Of a stretch of DNA of 64,000 nucleotides, positions 41,186 through 49,107 are shown piece after piece. The notes under the pieces were generated by a model that was given only the letters and a program-made list of their open reading frames with translations, had not been told where the DNA came from and searched no databases. Origin of the DNA: UBA4312 sp040266995 (GTDB taxonomy: Bacteria; Bacillota_I; Bacilli_A; Erysipelotrichales; Erysipelotrichaceae). Each line of letters opens with the position of its first letter. The stretch's first letter is position 1. The stretch lies in NCBI GenBank assembly GCA_040266995.1, contig JAWRHV010000025.1, forward strand, positions 1 to 64,000, read 5' to 3'. A program made the position numbers and the translations under genes.

Positions 41186-42046
41186 ATGAAAATAGCATTT
41201 GTGACAGATACAGGCACAGGCATCCATCCGGATGAGTGGAGAAAAGAAGGAATCTATTGTGTTCCTTTACAAATAGAATGTGATGGCGTTTCCTATGATG
41301 AAATGGTTACCATAACATACGACCAGTATATGGAAAATCTGCATAATAAAAAGATGATGAAGACATCGTTGCCGAAGCTCGGACATATTGAAGAATGTTT
41401 TCGGGAAATCAAGGAAGCGGGGTATGATACGGTATTCTGCGTACCAATCTGCCGGGGCTTGTCCGGCGCCTTGGATGCGATGGAAATGATGGCTAAGCAG
41501 ACCGGTCTGGAATATATCGGCGTTGACTGCTTTGTGACGGCTGTTGTGGAAGCGCAGCTGGTGCGTACAGCGAAAAGGATGTATGAGCAGGGCAAGGATA
41601 TTGATACGATCCTGAAACGACTGAATGAGATCATCGATACCAGTGATACGATCTTGATTTTTGAGGATCTGCAGCATATGGTACGGGGTGGCCGGCTGAC
41701 ACCGATGGCAGCTGCTCTTGCTGGCTTTTTGCGGATCAAGCCTGTACTGCATCTCAATCGAACCACCAAAGGCCGTGTGGATGTCATGGCCAAAGTTCGT
41801 ACGACGAGAAAAGCACAGGAGACGGTCATTAATGTGATCAAGAAAGCCGGCGCCAATAAGGATTATACATATATCCTGGCGCATGTAGATGCGCTGGAAA
41901 ATGCCAAGATCTATGCCCGGAGGATAGAAGAAGCCATCCAGGGAGCGCATGTACAGATCATCAATCTGGTCAGTACCGTTGGTGTGCATACCGGACTAGG
42001 ATGCCTGGCCTTACAGATTTTTAATGAAACAGTATATAACGAATAA
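41186..42046 (+). CDS. DegV family fatty-acid-binding protein
   Basis: 286-aa DegV/FakB-like protein that binds a fatty acid for FakA phosphorylation. Seen: IAFVTDTGTGIHPDEW near residues 3-18, KTSLPKLGHIEECF near 62-75 (usual TSxPsxxxf motif), CRGLSGALDAM near 95-105, and EDLQHMVRGGRL near 159-170. ATG 41186 follows AAGGTGAG. It is divergent from carB. No fakA is in the window. Confidence 0.88.
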   Translation: MKIAFVTDTGTGIHPDEWRKEGIYCVPLQIECDGVSYDEMVTITYDQYMENLHNKKMMKTSLPKLGHIEECFREIKEAGYDTVFCVPICRGLSGALDAMEMMAKQTGLEYIGVDCFVTAVVEAQLVRTAKRMYEQGKDIDTILKRLNEIIDTSDTILIFEDLQHMVRGGRLTPMAAALAGFLRIKPVLHLNRTTKGRVDVMAKVRTTRKAQETVINVIKKAGANKDYTYILAHVDALENAKIYARRIEEAIQGAHVQIINLVSTVGVHTGLGCLALQIFNETVYNE

Positions 42047-42057
42047 GGAAGAAGACG

Positions 42058-42480
42058 ATGAATAAAGAAACAACACAACGACTGGTCAGCATGTTAATCT
42101 GTTTGCTGGTCATCATTATTGGTATGAATATCAAACATTCACAGGAACAGCAGGTCGCATCACAGGAAACCGTTGTGGAACAAAGCCAGACCCAACAAAC
42201 CGAGCAAGAACCGGTATACACATTCCGCAATGAAGAACGACGGGAATCGCACTATCAGAAGCACGGGGTGGAAATGGGCTTCTCCTCAGCCGAAGAGTAT
42301 GAGAAGGCTGCCTCCGAAGTGGTAGAAAACAAGGAAGCTCTGCATAAGACGGAGAAAGAAGATGGCGATGATGTTTATTATTTGGAAGAAACGAATGAAT
42401 TCGTGATTGTTTCGACGGATGGATACATACGAACGTATTTTAATCCAAGCAATGGGATAGATTATTATAACAGGCAGTGA
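42058..42480 (+). CDS. Membrane-tethered protein with a polymorphic-toxin-like C-terminal domain
   Basis: 140-aa protein. Residues 8-24 form one transmembrane segment, residues 25-55 are Gln/Glu-rich linker, and residues 60-140 form a compact domain: HYQKHGVEMGFSSAEEYEKA near 65-84, then GDDVYYLEETNEFVIVSTDG and IRTYFNP. The H-x-x-K-H-G ... E-Y-x-x-x-A ... TNEFVIVSxDGxIRTYFxP pattern resembles RNase-type (BECR-fold) tips of polymorphic and contact-dependent toxins. No export machinery or immunity gene is obvious, so it may be a domesticated domain. It lies 11 bases after the DegV gene. Confidence 0.6.
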   Translation: MNKETTQRLVSMLICLLVIIIGMNIKHSQEQQVASQETVVEQSQTQQTEQEPVYTFRNEERRESHYQKHGVEMGFSSAEEYEKAASEVVENKEALHKTEKEDGDDVYYLEETNEFVIVSTDGYIRTYFNPSNGIDYYNRQ

Positions 42481-42489
42481 GGTTACACT

Positions 42490-42876
42490 ATGTATTATGA
42501 AATTGATTCCATCTATGAATTGCCTACTTTGATCTTTGATGATGAAAGACTGACGGTCAAAGACAAAGAATATGACTATGACAAGATTACCGAAATGAAG
42601 ATCACCCACAATAATTTCCTGGCGATGTACGCGATCCTGGAAGTACAGTATGACGGCACAGAAATCAATATTCCGTTTAATCGTGGGCAAATCCGGAAGA
42701 TGAAACACTGCATCAATGAATTTAAAGCCATGAAAGCTAAACCCGTTAGGAAAGAGGAACGATCGGAATCCGGTAATGTGTACGGACAAGTCAAACAATT
42801 AAAAGAGCTGCTGGATATCGGAGCGATCACGCAGGAAGAGTTTGATAAGAAAAAGAAGGAATTGTTGGATTTATGA
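42490..42876 (+). CDS. SHOCT domain protein
   Basis: 128-aa protein. The N-terminal 80 residues look like a small PH-like or beta-barrel domain (YDYDKITEMKI near 27-37, ILEVQYDGTEINIPF near 49-63). The C-terminus is a SHOCT helix pair (QLKELLDIGAITQEEFDKKK near 103-122), a short oligomerisation module common in Firmicutes. GAGG precedes the ATG, 9 bases after the toxin-like gene. Function unknown. Confidence 0.7.
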   Translation: MYYEIDSIYELPTLIFDDERLTVKDKEYDYDKITEMKITHNNFLAMYAILEVQYDGTEINIPFNRGQIRKMKHCINEFKAMKAKPVRKEERSESGNVYGQVKQLKELLDIGAITQEEFDKKKKELLDL

Positions 42877-42887
42877 CAATTCTTTTT
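42857..42887 (+). terminator. Intrinsic terminator overlapping the SHOCT gene stop
   Basis: AGGAATTGT / ACAATTCTT stem with the stop codon in the loop, then a T-run. Confidence 0.75.
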
Positions 42888-42967
42888 TATTGACAAGCAC
42901 AGGAAGAACTAGATAGAATGAGGTATATATTTAATCGAGGATTAAGTATATTGAAAGGAATCATACT

Positions 42968-43897
42968 ATGACTCTTCAACAAATATTCTATGCTCTGACC
43001 ATTGCGGAAATCGGTTCCATGAATAAAGCGGCTGAAAAGCTGTTTATTTCACAACCGACTTTGACCAGTGCCATCAAGGAACTGGAAGCAGAAACAGGCA
43101 TAACGATCTTTCATCGGAACAATCGAGGGGTGACATTGACCAATGACGGCAATGATTTTTTAATGCATGCCCGCCAGGTTTACGCACAATATGAAATTTT
43201 GAAAGAAAAATTCGGTCCCAACGGGAACATCAAAAAGAAATTCAGCGTCAGCTGTCAACATTATTCCTTTGCGATCAAGGCATTCGTTGATACAGTGAAA
43301 AAGTACGATACAGCGACCTATGAGCTGGCAATCAAGGAAACGCGTACATTGGATATTATCCGGGAAGTAGGGCAGTCCCGCAGTGAAGTAGGTATCCTGT
43401 ATTTGAGTGAATATAACCGCAAATACATCACAAAGCTTCTGGATCAGAACCAGCTGGAATTTCATCCGCTTGTTTCCTGCGATGCCTATGTATATATGTG
43501 GAAAAACCATCCTTTGGCCAAACAAAAATCCATCCGTCTGGAACAGCTGCAGGATTATCCGTATCTATCCTTCGATCAAGGCAATTCGGACGCGTTTTAT
43601 CTGTCCGAAGAGATCTTATCGGAGAATGAATACGAGCGGATCATCAAGCTGAGCGATCGCTCGACGGCATTGAATCTGATGATTGGCTTAAACGGGTATA
43701 TGTTGTGTTCGGGAATTATCTGTGAAGAACTGAACGGCAGTGACTTTGTGGTCATTCCGTATGAAGCCGATGAGGATAATCCGAACAGTGTCATGGAAAT
43801 CGGATACATCATAAAAAAATATGCAGTTCTTTCTTCCATCGGTAAAGATTATATCGATGCCCTGCATACATATTTTGACAAAGAGAAATCGGAATGA
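42968..43897 (+). CDS. LysR family transcriptional regulator
   Basis: 309-aa LysR-type regulator. N-terminal winged HTH near residues 3-60: QIFYALTIAEIGSMNKAAEK, ISQPTLTSAIKELEAETG, FHRNNRGVTLT. The effector domain spans about 90-305. SD AAAGGAAT. It lies directly upstream of the sulfhydrylase gene in the same direction and probably controls it, in the manner of CysB/CmbR-type sulfur regulators (inference). Confidence 0.9.
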   Translation: MTLQQIFYALTIAEIGSMNKAAEKLFISQPTLTSAIKELEAETGITIFHRNNRGVTLTNDGNDFLMHARQVYAQYEILKEKFGPNGNIKKKFSVSCQHYSFAIKAFVDTVKKYDTATYELAIKETRTLDIIREVGQSRSEVGILYLSEYNRKYITKLLDQNQLEFHPLVSCDAYVYMWKNHPLAKQKSIRLEQLQDYPYLSFDQGNSDAFYLSEEILSENEYERIIKLSDRSTALNLMIGLNGYMLCSGIICEELNGSDFVVIPYEADEDNPNSVMEIGYIIKKYAVLSSIGKDYIDALHTYFDKEKSE

Positions 43898-43908
43898 TTT
43901 CTTTTTTT
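43885..43908 (+). terminator. Terminator overlapping the end of the LysR gene
   Basis: GAAATC / GATTTC stem with a 5-nt loop followed by seven T. Confidence 0.75.
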
Positions 43909-43954
43909 ATATATAAAATTTATAAGCAGTATTGTTTTTATGAATTATACAATC

Positions 43955-43996
43955 CATCGGACCGATGATACGATACCTCCAAGATCAATGAGGAGG
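43955..43996 (+). promoter_or_regulatory. metY leader: palindrome and SD-masking hairpin
   Basis: CATCGGACCGATG (43955-43967) is an odd-centred perfect palindrome. Downstream, CCTCC (43976-43980) is complementary to the SD GGAGG (43992-43996), so a 5-bp hairpin could hide the ribosome-binding site. Confidence 0.45.
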
Positions 43997-44003
43997 AAAA
44001 TGT

Positions 44004-45284
44004 ATGACAGAATATAAATTTGAAACCTTGGCATTACATGTAGGGCAAGAACAAGCCGATCCGGCTACGGATTCCCGGGCTGTTCCGATTTATGCGACCA
44101 CATCCTATGTCTTTCATGATTCCCAGCATGCAGCGGATCGGTTCGGTTTGAAGGATCCGGGCAATATTTATGGACGCCTGACTAATTCGACACAGGATGT
44201 ATTTGAAAAACGGATTGCCGCGCTGGAATCCGGCAGTGCTGCTTTGGCATTGGCCAGTGGGGCGGCAGCTATTGCCTATACGTTCCAGGCGTTGGCCAGA
44301 CAAGGAGAAAACATCGTAGCTTCCAAAAACATTTACGGAGGCACATACAATCTGTTGACCCATACTTTGCCCTTATATGGAATTACGGCAAAATTTGTGG
44401 ATCCGTATGACTACAAGGCATGGCAGGAGGCCATCGATGAACATACAAAAGCTGTATTTGTCGAAACGCTTGGAAATCCCAACAGCAATATCATCGATAT
44501 CGAACGTCTTGCCAAACTTGCGCATGATAACGGCTTGCCGCTGGTAGTGGATAATACGTTTGCGACGCCTTATCTTGTTCGCCCTTTGGAATATGGAGCA
44601 GATATCGTGGTCCACAGTGCAACCAAGTTTATTGGCGGACATGGAACAGCCATCGGCGGGGTCATCGTTGAAGGGGGAACATATGACTGGAGTGCAGCGG
44701 ATAAATATCCTTGGATCTCAAAACCGAATCCTTCGTATCATGGCATCTGTTTTGCACAAGCGGCTGCACCGGCTGCTTTTGTGACCTATATCCGGGCTAT
44801 CCTTCTTCGCGACACAGGGGCTACCCTTTCCCCTTTTCATGCCTGGATCTTTATTCAAGGCTTAGAGACCTTATCTTTGCGAGTGGAAAGACATGTGGAA
44901 AATGCCATACAGATCGTGAACTATCTGAATAACCATCCGAAAGTGGAAGCTGTCCATCATCCGTCCCTGGAAACAGAACCAGGCCATGCGCTGTATCAAA
45001 AGTATTTTCCAAAGGAAGGCGGTTCCATCTTTACCTTTGAAATCAAGGGAACCGATCAAGATGCTCGTCAGTTTATCGATCATCTACAGATCTATTCCTT
45101 ATTAGCCAATGTAGCGGATGTCAAATCCTTGGTGATCCATCCTGCTTCTACGACGCATTCGCAGCTGACGGAAAAAGAGATGAGGGATCAGGGAATCTGT
45201 CCAAATACCATTCGTCTTTCCATTGGAACGGAACATATTGATGATCTGATTGCCGACCTGGAGCAGGCATTTACTTATATTTAA
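44004..45284 (+). CDS. metY: O-acetylhomoserine sulfhydrylase family PLP enzyme
   Basis: 426-aa Cys/Met metabolism PLP enzyme that joins sulfide to O-acetylhomoserine (or O-acetylserine). Seen: ETLALHVGQEQADPATDSRA at the N-terminus typical of MetY, YGRLTNSTQ near residues 56-64 (phosphate-binding Tyr/Arg), GAAAIAYTFQAL near 89-100, VVDNTFATPYL near 181-191 (PLP Asp), PLP lysine in HSATKFIGGHG near 205-215, and RLSIGTEHIDDL near 405-416. GAGGAGG SD. Terminator follows. Confidence 0.93.
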   Translation: MTEYKFETLALHVGQEQADPATDSRAVPIYATTSYVFHDSQHAADRFGLKDPGNIYGRLTNSTQDVFEKRIAALESGSAALALASGAAAIAYTFQALARQGENIVASKNIYGGTYNLLTHTLPLYGITAKFVDPYDYKAWQEAIDEHTKAVFVETLGNPNSNIIDIERLAKLAHDNGLPLVVDNTFATPYLVRPLEYGADIVVHSATKFIGGHGTAIGGVIVEGGTYDWSAADKYPWISKPNPSYHGICFAQAAAPAAFVTYIRAILLRDTGATLSPFHAWIFIQGLETLSLRVERHVENAIQIVNYLNNHPKVEAVHHPSLETEPGHALYQKYFPKEGGSIFTFEIKGTDQDARQFIDHLQIYSLLANVADVKSLVIHPASTTHSQLTEKEMRDQGICPNTIRLSIGTEHIDDLIADLEQAFTYI

Positions 45285-45300
45285 TAATACAGATTCGAAT

Positions 45301-45326
45301 AAAATTCCCTGCGGGGAATTTTTTTA
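45301..45326 (+). terminator. Intrinsic terminator after metY
   Basis: AAAATTCCC / GGGGAATTTT stem with a short loop and T-run. Confidence 0.85.
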
Positions 45327-45403
45327 TTATTGTAAAGTAAGGCTAATTGTGATAATAAAATAATAAAAAAACATATGACTAAAAGCCTAGTCAGGAAATC
45401 ATC

Positions 45404-45420
45404 ATTTATACATTTGTTCA
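45404..45420. promoter_or_regulatory. Putative SorC-type operator upstream of the regulator gene
   Basis: ATTTATACATTTGTTCA. Its exact reverse complement recurs at 48369-48385 upstream of gutM. A further AATGTAT half-site lies at 45464-45470, just after the -10. Confidence 0.6.
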
Positions 45421-45431
45421 GCATAATAACA

Positions 45432-45460
45432 TTGACTTAAATCAAAAAAGATTCTAACAT
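45432..45460 (+). promoter_or_regulatory. Promoter of the SorC regulator gene
   Basis: TTGACT (45432-45437), 17-base spacer, TAACAT (45455-45460). Confidence 0.6.
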
Positions 45461-45503
45461 ATAAATGTATTATGGTTTATAGTACAAAAGATGAAACGGA
45501 AAT

Positions 45504-46481
45504 ATGAAAAAGATAGTAGATAACCCAAGACTCATTTATAAATGTTGTTATTTGTATTATAAGGACGGCCTTTCGCAAATGCAGATCTGTGAACAGTTAG
45601 GCATATCCAGAGCTACGGTATCGCGCTTATTGAAATCCGGTAAGGATCGTAAGATCGTACGGATCGAACTGGAAAATCCGGACAGTGTTGCATACGGAGA
45701 GCTGGAAAGAAGACTGGAATCCATGTTTGGCTTGAAGGAGATCCTGATCATTGATGATCTGGATATCGGCAATCACTATGAGCATATGCAGAAGGTGAAT
45801 GCGGAAGCACTGGCTTATTTTTCAAGAGCCTTTAAAGACCAGGAATATATCGGTGTATCCATGGGAGAAACATTGCACGATCTTGTGGAGACAAATGTGG
45901 AAGTGGATGAGATCAACTGTACGTTTGTTCCGGTGGTCGGGGGTGTCGGCATGCGTTCCTTAAGCAACCAGAACTTCCACTCCAATGACATTGCGATGGC
46001 ATTGGCTAAAAAGTTTCATGGCAGCGCTTCTCAGTTCTTTGCACCGGCTATCTTCGATAACATCGAAGTCATGCAGGGATTATTAAAGGAGCGTCCGATC
46101 AAAGATGTGATTTCCTCTTTTGATAAGCTGTCGGCACTGATCATGGGCATCGGGGCTACGGAGGCAAAATCATCGACCGTTGTCAAAGCCGGGTATCTGT
46201 CTGCCGAGGAATATGAAGAATTCAAGAATAAAGGAGCGGTCGGGGACGCATTGCTGCGATTCTATGATGAAAACGGAAACATTGAACCGTTCAAGGCATT
46301 CAATGACCGTGTCATGGCCATTTCCATGGAAAACATCATGCGTGTAGAATCGAGGATCGGCATCGCTGTCGGCGAAGAGAAAAGCCGGGCTGTTCTGGGC
46401 GCCTTACGAGGAAAGCTAATCAACGTACTGATAACAGATATCAGCTGTGTGAACAAAATGCTTACGTTGATGGACAAATAA
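45504..46481 (+). CDS. SorC/DeoR-class sugar-binding transcriptional regulator
   Basis: 325-aa regulator. The HTH near residues 15-42 reads YYKDGLSQMQICEQLGIS then ATVSRLLKSGK. The sugar-phosphate-binding domain (about 55-320) has GVSMGETLHDLV near 112-123 and VPVVGGVG near 136-143. It precedes the glucitol-type PTS genes and shares a 17-base element with the internal gutM promoter, so it probably controls the operon in response to the phosphorylated sugar. SD is weak (ACGGAAAT). Confidence 0.9.
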   Translation: MKKIVDNPRLIYKCCYLYYKDGLSQMQICEQLGISRATVSRLLKSGKDRKIVRIELENPDSVAYGELERRLESMFGLKEILIIDDLDIGNHYEHMQKVNAEALAYFSRAFKDQEYIGVSMGETLHDLVETNVEVDEINCTFVPVVGGVGMRSLSNQNFHSNDIAMALAKKFHGSASQFFAPAIFDNIEVMQGLLKERPIKDVISSFDKLSALIMGIGATEAKSSTVVKAGYLSAEEYEEFKNKGAVGDALLRFYDENGNIEPFKAFNDRVMAISMENIMRVESRIGIAVGEEKSRAVLGALRGKLINVLITDISCVNKMLTLMDK

Positions 46482-46531
46482 ATGGATAGTTGGAATGATC
46501 ATGTATCATTAAAAAAGAAAGGAGGATACAA

Positions 46532-46903
46532 ATGAAATTCCAAGCCACTATTACGGGATGGGGTCAGATGGCTACTGATTTCTTAAACCCGGATTGTAAC
46601 TTTATCATCATCTTCAATGAAGATGCACCGCCTGAATTAGCAGAGATTTCCGTTCTTCACACAAAGAGCGAAGTGACAGAAGAACCGAAAAAAGGCGATC
46701 TGATGACTGTATGTGACAAAAACTACATCATCACTGACGTTGGATGGGAAGCCATCATGACATTGCGCGAACTGGGACACTGCACAGTATCTTTTAACGG
46801 TGCAGAAAAAGCACCGCGTCCGGGTATGATCGAACTGGCAGGTTTGCCTTTCACTGCCGAAGATCTGCATTTAAATGGAAAGTTAGAAATTAAGGCACTT
46901 TAA
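46532..46903 (+). CDS. srlB: PTS glucitol/sorbitol transporter subunit IIA
   Basis: 123-aa EIIA of the Gut family, passing phosphate from HPr to EIIB. Seen: TGWGQMATDF near residues 8-17, IIFNEDAPPELAEISVLHT near 27-45 (His-45 candidate phosphorylation site), and GHCTVSFNG near 83-91. AAAGGAGG SD. It is first of the transport genes, 50 bases after the regulator. Confidence 0.93.
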   Translation: MKFQATITGWGQMATDFLNPDCNFIIIFNEDAPPELAEISVLHTKSEVTEEPKKGDLMTVCDKNYIITDVGWEAIMTLRELGHCTVSFNGAEKAPRPGMIELAGLPFTAEDLHLNGKLEIKAL

Positions 46904-46933
46904 AAAAGTTATAAAGAAAATAATACATTTGTG

Positions 46934-46962
46934 TTGATTTTTGACGCAAATAGGATTATGAT
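46934..46962 (+). promoter_or_regulatory. Possible internal promoter before the oxidoreductase
   Basis: TTGATT (46934-46939), 17-base spacer, TATGAT (46957-46962); AAGGAGG SD follows. Confidence 0.45.
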
Positions 46963-46997
46963 AAGGTTGTAAATTTTCAAGGAGGAAATAAACAAGT

Positions 46998-48290
46998 ATG
47001 TACAACATGAACAGAAAACTGGCTGCTTTAGAAGCTGCTGGTACACCTATCCAGGTCGGCGTTATCGGTGCCGGACAGATGGGACGTGGAATGGTAACAG
47101 AATTAGTATTGATCAAAGGTGAAAGACCTGCTATCTGTGCAGACATCAACATTGATTTAGCAAAACACGCATTTATGTATGCTGGTGTTACAGAAGAACA
47201 GATCGTTCAGACAAACGATGTTGAAGAAGCGGAAGCAGCTATCGCAGCTGGTAAATATGTAGCTACAAGCGATTCTTATTTAGCAACTTCCTGTCCTTCC
47301 ATCGACGTTGTAGTTGACGTTACAGGTGTTCCTGATGTTGGAGCTAAGATTGCTTTGGATGCCATCGCAGCGAAAAAGCACATCATCATGATGAATGTTG
47401 AATCTGACGTTGTAATCGGACCATTACTGTATAAGAAAGCCCAGGAAGCTGGCGTTGTTTATACAGGTACAAATGGTGACGAGCCAGGTGCTGTTATGGA
47501 ATTATATGACTTTGCAGAAGCCATTGGATTCAAGGTAGAAGTTATCGGTAAAGGTAAGAACAACCGTTTAGACCGTGACTGCAACCCGGATACAGTTATG
47601 GAAGAAGCAACTCGTCGTAAGATGTCTCCTAAGATGCTGACTGCATTCAAGGATGGTACTAAGACAATGGTAGAAATGACGGCTATGTCAAATGCTACCG
47701 GATTGGTTCCGGATGTAATCGGTGGACATGGTATCGCTTCTGACGTTAAAGGCTTGAACGATATGTATCGTTTAAAAGAAGACGATGGAATCCTGAACAA
47801 ACATGGTGTTGTTGAATATGTACGTGGTATCGCTCCGGGTGTATTCGTAACGATCTCTACAGACAATGACGAAATCGCTTACCAGATGGGTTACCATTCA
47901 ATGGGTCCTGGACCGTTATGGACACTGTATCGTCCTTATCACTTATGTAACCTGGAAACTCCATTAACAATCGGACGTGCTGTTGTTTACCATGAAGGCG
48001 TTATCGTTCCGAAGGGTGGATTAGTATCTGAAGTAATCACAGTTGCTAAGAAAGATATGAAAGCCGGCGAACACTTAGATGGTATCGGTGGATGGACTTC
48101 TTATGGTTCTATCGCTACACATGAAGAAGCTAAAGAAAAAGGTTATGTACCATTCGGTTTGGTTAACAAGAACGCTGTATTGAAGAAAGATGTTAAACGT
48201 GGACAGTTGTTAACTTACGATGATGTTGCAATTGATGAAACTACATTGATCTACAAACTGCGTAAAGAACAAGACGAAATCTTCGGTTAA
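46998..48290 (+). CDS. NAD(P)-dependent oxidoreductase with SAF domain (DRL/homoserine-dehydrogenase-like)
   Basis: 430-aa enzyme. Residues 18-165 form a Rossmann domain (GVIGAGQMGRGMV near 22-34, VVDVTGVPDVGAKIAL near 102-117), then a dehydrogenase catalytic part (GTNGDEPGAVMELYDFAE near 157-174, KGKNNRLDRDCNPDT near 185-199). A C-terminal SAF domain ends in LKKDVKRGQLLTYDDV. This is the DXR-like (DRL)/homoserine-dehydrogenase-like SAF family. Placed inside a glucitol PTS operon where sorbitol-6-phosphate dehydrogenase is usual, it probably acts on the imported polyol phosphate. Codons are biased to GCT/GTT/GGT, as in highly expressed genes. Confidence 0.78.
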   Translation: MYNMNRKLAALEAAGTPIQVGVIGAGQMGRGMVTELVLIKGERPAICADINIDLAKHAFMYAGVTEEQIVQTNDVEEAEAAIAAGKYVATSDSYLATSCPSIDVVVDVTGVPDVGAKIALDAIAAKKHIIMMNVESDVVIGPLLYKKAQEAGVVYTGTNGDEPGAVMELYDFAEAIGFKVEVIGKGKNNRLDRDCNPDTVMEEATRRKMSPKMLTAFKDGTKTMVEMTAMSNATGLVPDVIGGHGIASDVKGLNDMYRLKEDDGILNKHGVVEYVRGIAPGVFVTISTDNDEIAYQMGYHSMGPGPLWTLYRPYHLCNLETPLTIGRAVVYHEGVIVPKGGLVSEVITVAKKDMKAGEHLDGIGGWTSYGSIATHEEAKEKGYVPFGLVNKNAVLKKDVKRGQLLTYDDVAIDETTLIYKLRKEQDEIFG

Positions 48291-48304
48291 TCATCTTGCT
48301 TATT

Positions 48305-48335
48305 GAGGAGGGGATAAACCCCTCCTGTTTTTTAA
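48305..48335 (+). terminator. Terminator after the oxidoreductase
   Basis: AGGAGGGG / CCCCTCCT stem with a 5-nt loop and T-run, separating the first genes from gutM. Confidence 0.85.
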
Positions 48336-48368
48336 ATAGTAAGTGTTTATTGAAAAAAAGATTTTCTT

Positions 48369-48385
48369 TGAACAAATGTATAAAT
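48369..48385. promoter_or_regulatory. Putative SorC-type operator upstream of gutM
   Basis: TGAACAAATGTATAAAT, exact reverse complement of 45404-45420. Extended rightwards it forms the palindrome AATGTAT-AA-ATACATT. Confidence 0.6.
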
Positions 48386-48427
48386 ACATTGTTTTAAAAT
48401 ATTCACTTAAACATATTTTCAACGATA

Positions 48428-48460
48428 TTGATTTAAATCATTATTTATCTATGTTATGAT
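48428..48460 (+). promoter_or_regulatory. gutM promoter
   Basis: Extended -10 TGTTATGAT (48452-48460). The palindrome TGATTTAAATCA (48429-48440) lies at the upstream edge where a -35 or activator would act; a near copy (TGACTTAAATCA) overlaps the regulator's own -35. Confidence 0.5.
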
Positions 48461-48472
48461 AACTTTGTGAAA

Positions 48473-48486
48473 TGTAACCGATTTCA
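48473..48486. promoter_or_regulatory. Catabolite-responsive element (cre)
   Basis: TGTAACCGATTTCA matches the CcpA consensus TGWNANCGNTNWCA at every defined position. It begins 12 bases after the gutM -10, where CcpA would block elongation or initiation. Confidence 0.75.
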
Positions 48487-48550
48487 CGCAAGTGGATTGA
48501 ATTGCAGAAGCAGTTCATTTATAATTGGCATCAAGTAGGGAGGATTGGAA

Positions 48551-49054
48551 ATGAGTAATAATCTTTTGATGCTCTTTGCCTTTGCTTTTGCTTTGATGGC
48601 CATGCAGTCCATTGGTGGATTGATGCAGATCCGGGGATATAAAAAAGCAATTGCGAGAGTCCATGAGCATGGAAGCGTCGGATTTGGACAAAAACGCGGA
48701 CGTTTCTTTAACGGATATGTCGTATTGATTGCCTGTGATAAAAACCGGATCATCACAGATTGTGAAATCATGGATGGAAAGACGATCCTGGCCAGATTCC
48801 ATAAAACGAATTCGTTGCTGGGGCGTGAAATGATCGGGGTATCGATCGATGAGTTTCTGGGAGAGTTCCGAATGATGGACAATAAAAAACAGAAACGTTA
48901 TCGAGGGTATATAGAAGCACTGGAAGCATTGGAACTGATGTTTGATCGTGAGGCAGAAAAGAAGGCAGAACAAGCGGATTCGGGCGCGATTGATGCCGAA
49001 TATACTGAAACACAAATTCAAACAGACAGCGAAGATGTGGAGGGTGCACAATAA
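48551..49054 (+). CDS. gutM: Glucitol operon activator-like protein GutM
   Basis: 167-aa GutM. One N-terminal hydrophobic segment (about residues 4-22), then GRFFNGYVVLIACDKNRIITDCEIM near 52-76, the conserved block of this family. The tail is acidic and longer than in enteric GutM. ATG 48551 is chosen because GGGAGG lies 7 bases upstream; a TTG two codons before is in frame. It has its own promoter with cre. Confidence 0.88.
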   Translation: MSNNLLMLFAFAFALMAMQSIGGLMQIRGYKKAIARVHEHGSVGFGQKRGRFFNGYVVLIACDKNRIITDCEIMDGKTILARFHKTNSLLGREMIGVSIDEFLGEFRMMDNKKQKRYRGYIEALEALELMFDREAEKKAEQADSGAIDAEYTETQIQTDSEDVEGAQ

Positions 49055-49107
49055 TTTAAAAATGATTTTGGCCAAACATTTTTAAAAAACGAAAAGGAGA
49101 GAATTAT

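Noticed and set aside
46934..46990. TTGACG at 46941 as a -35 box
   Set aside because: It is only 10 bases from the -10 candidate; TTGATT at 46934 gives the correct 17-base spacing.
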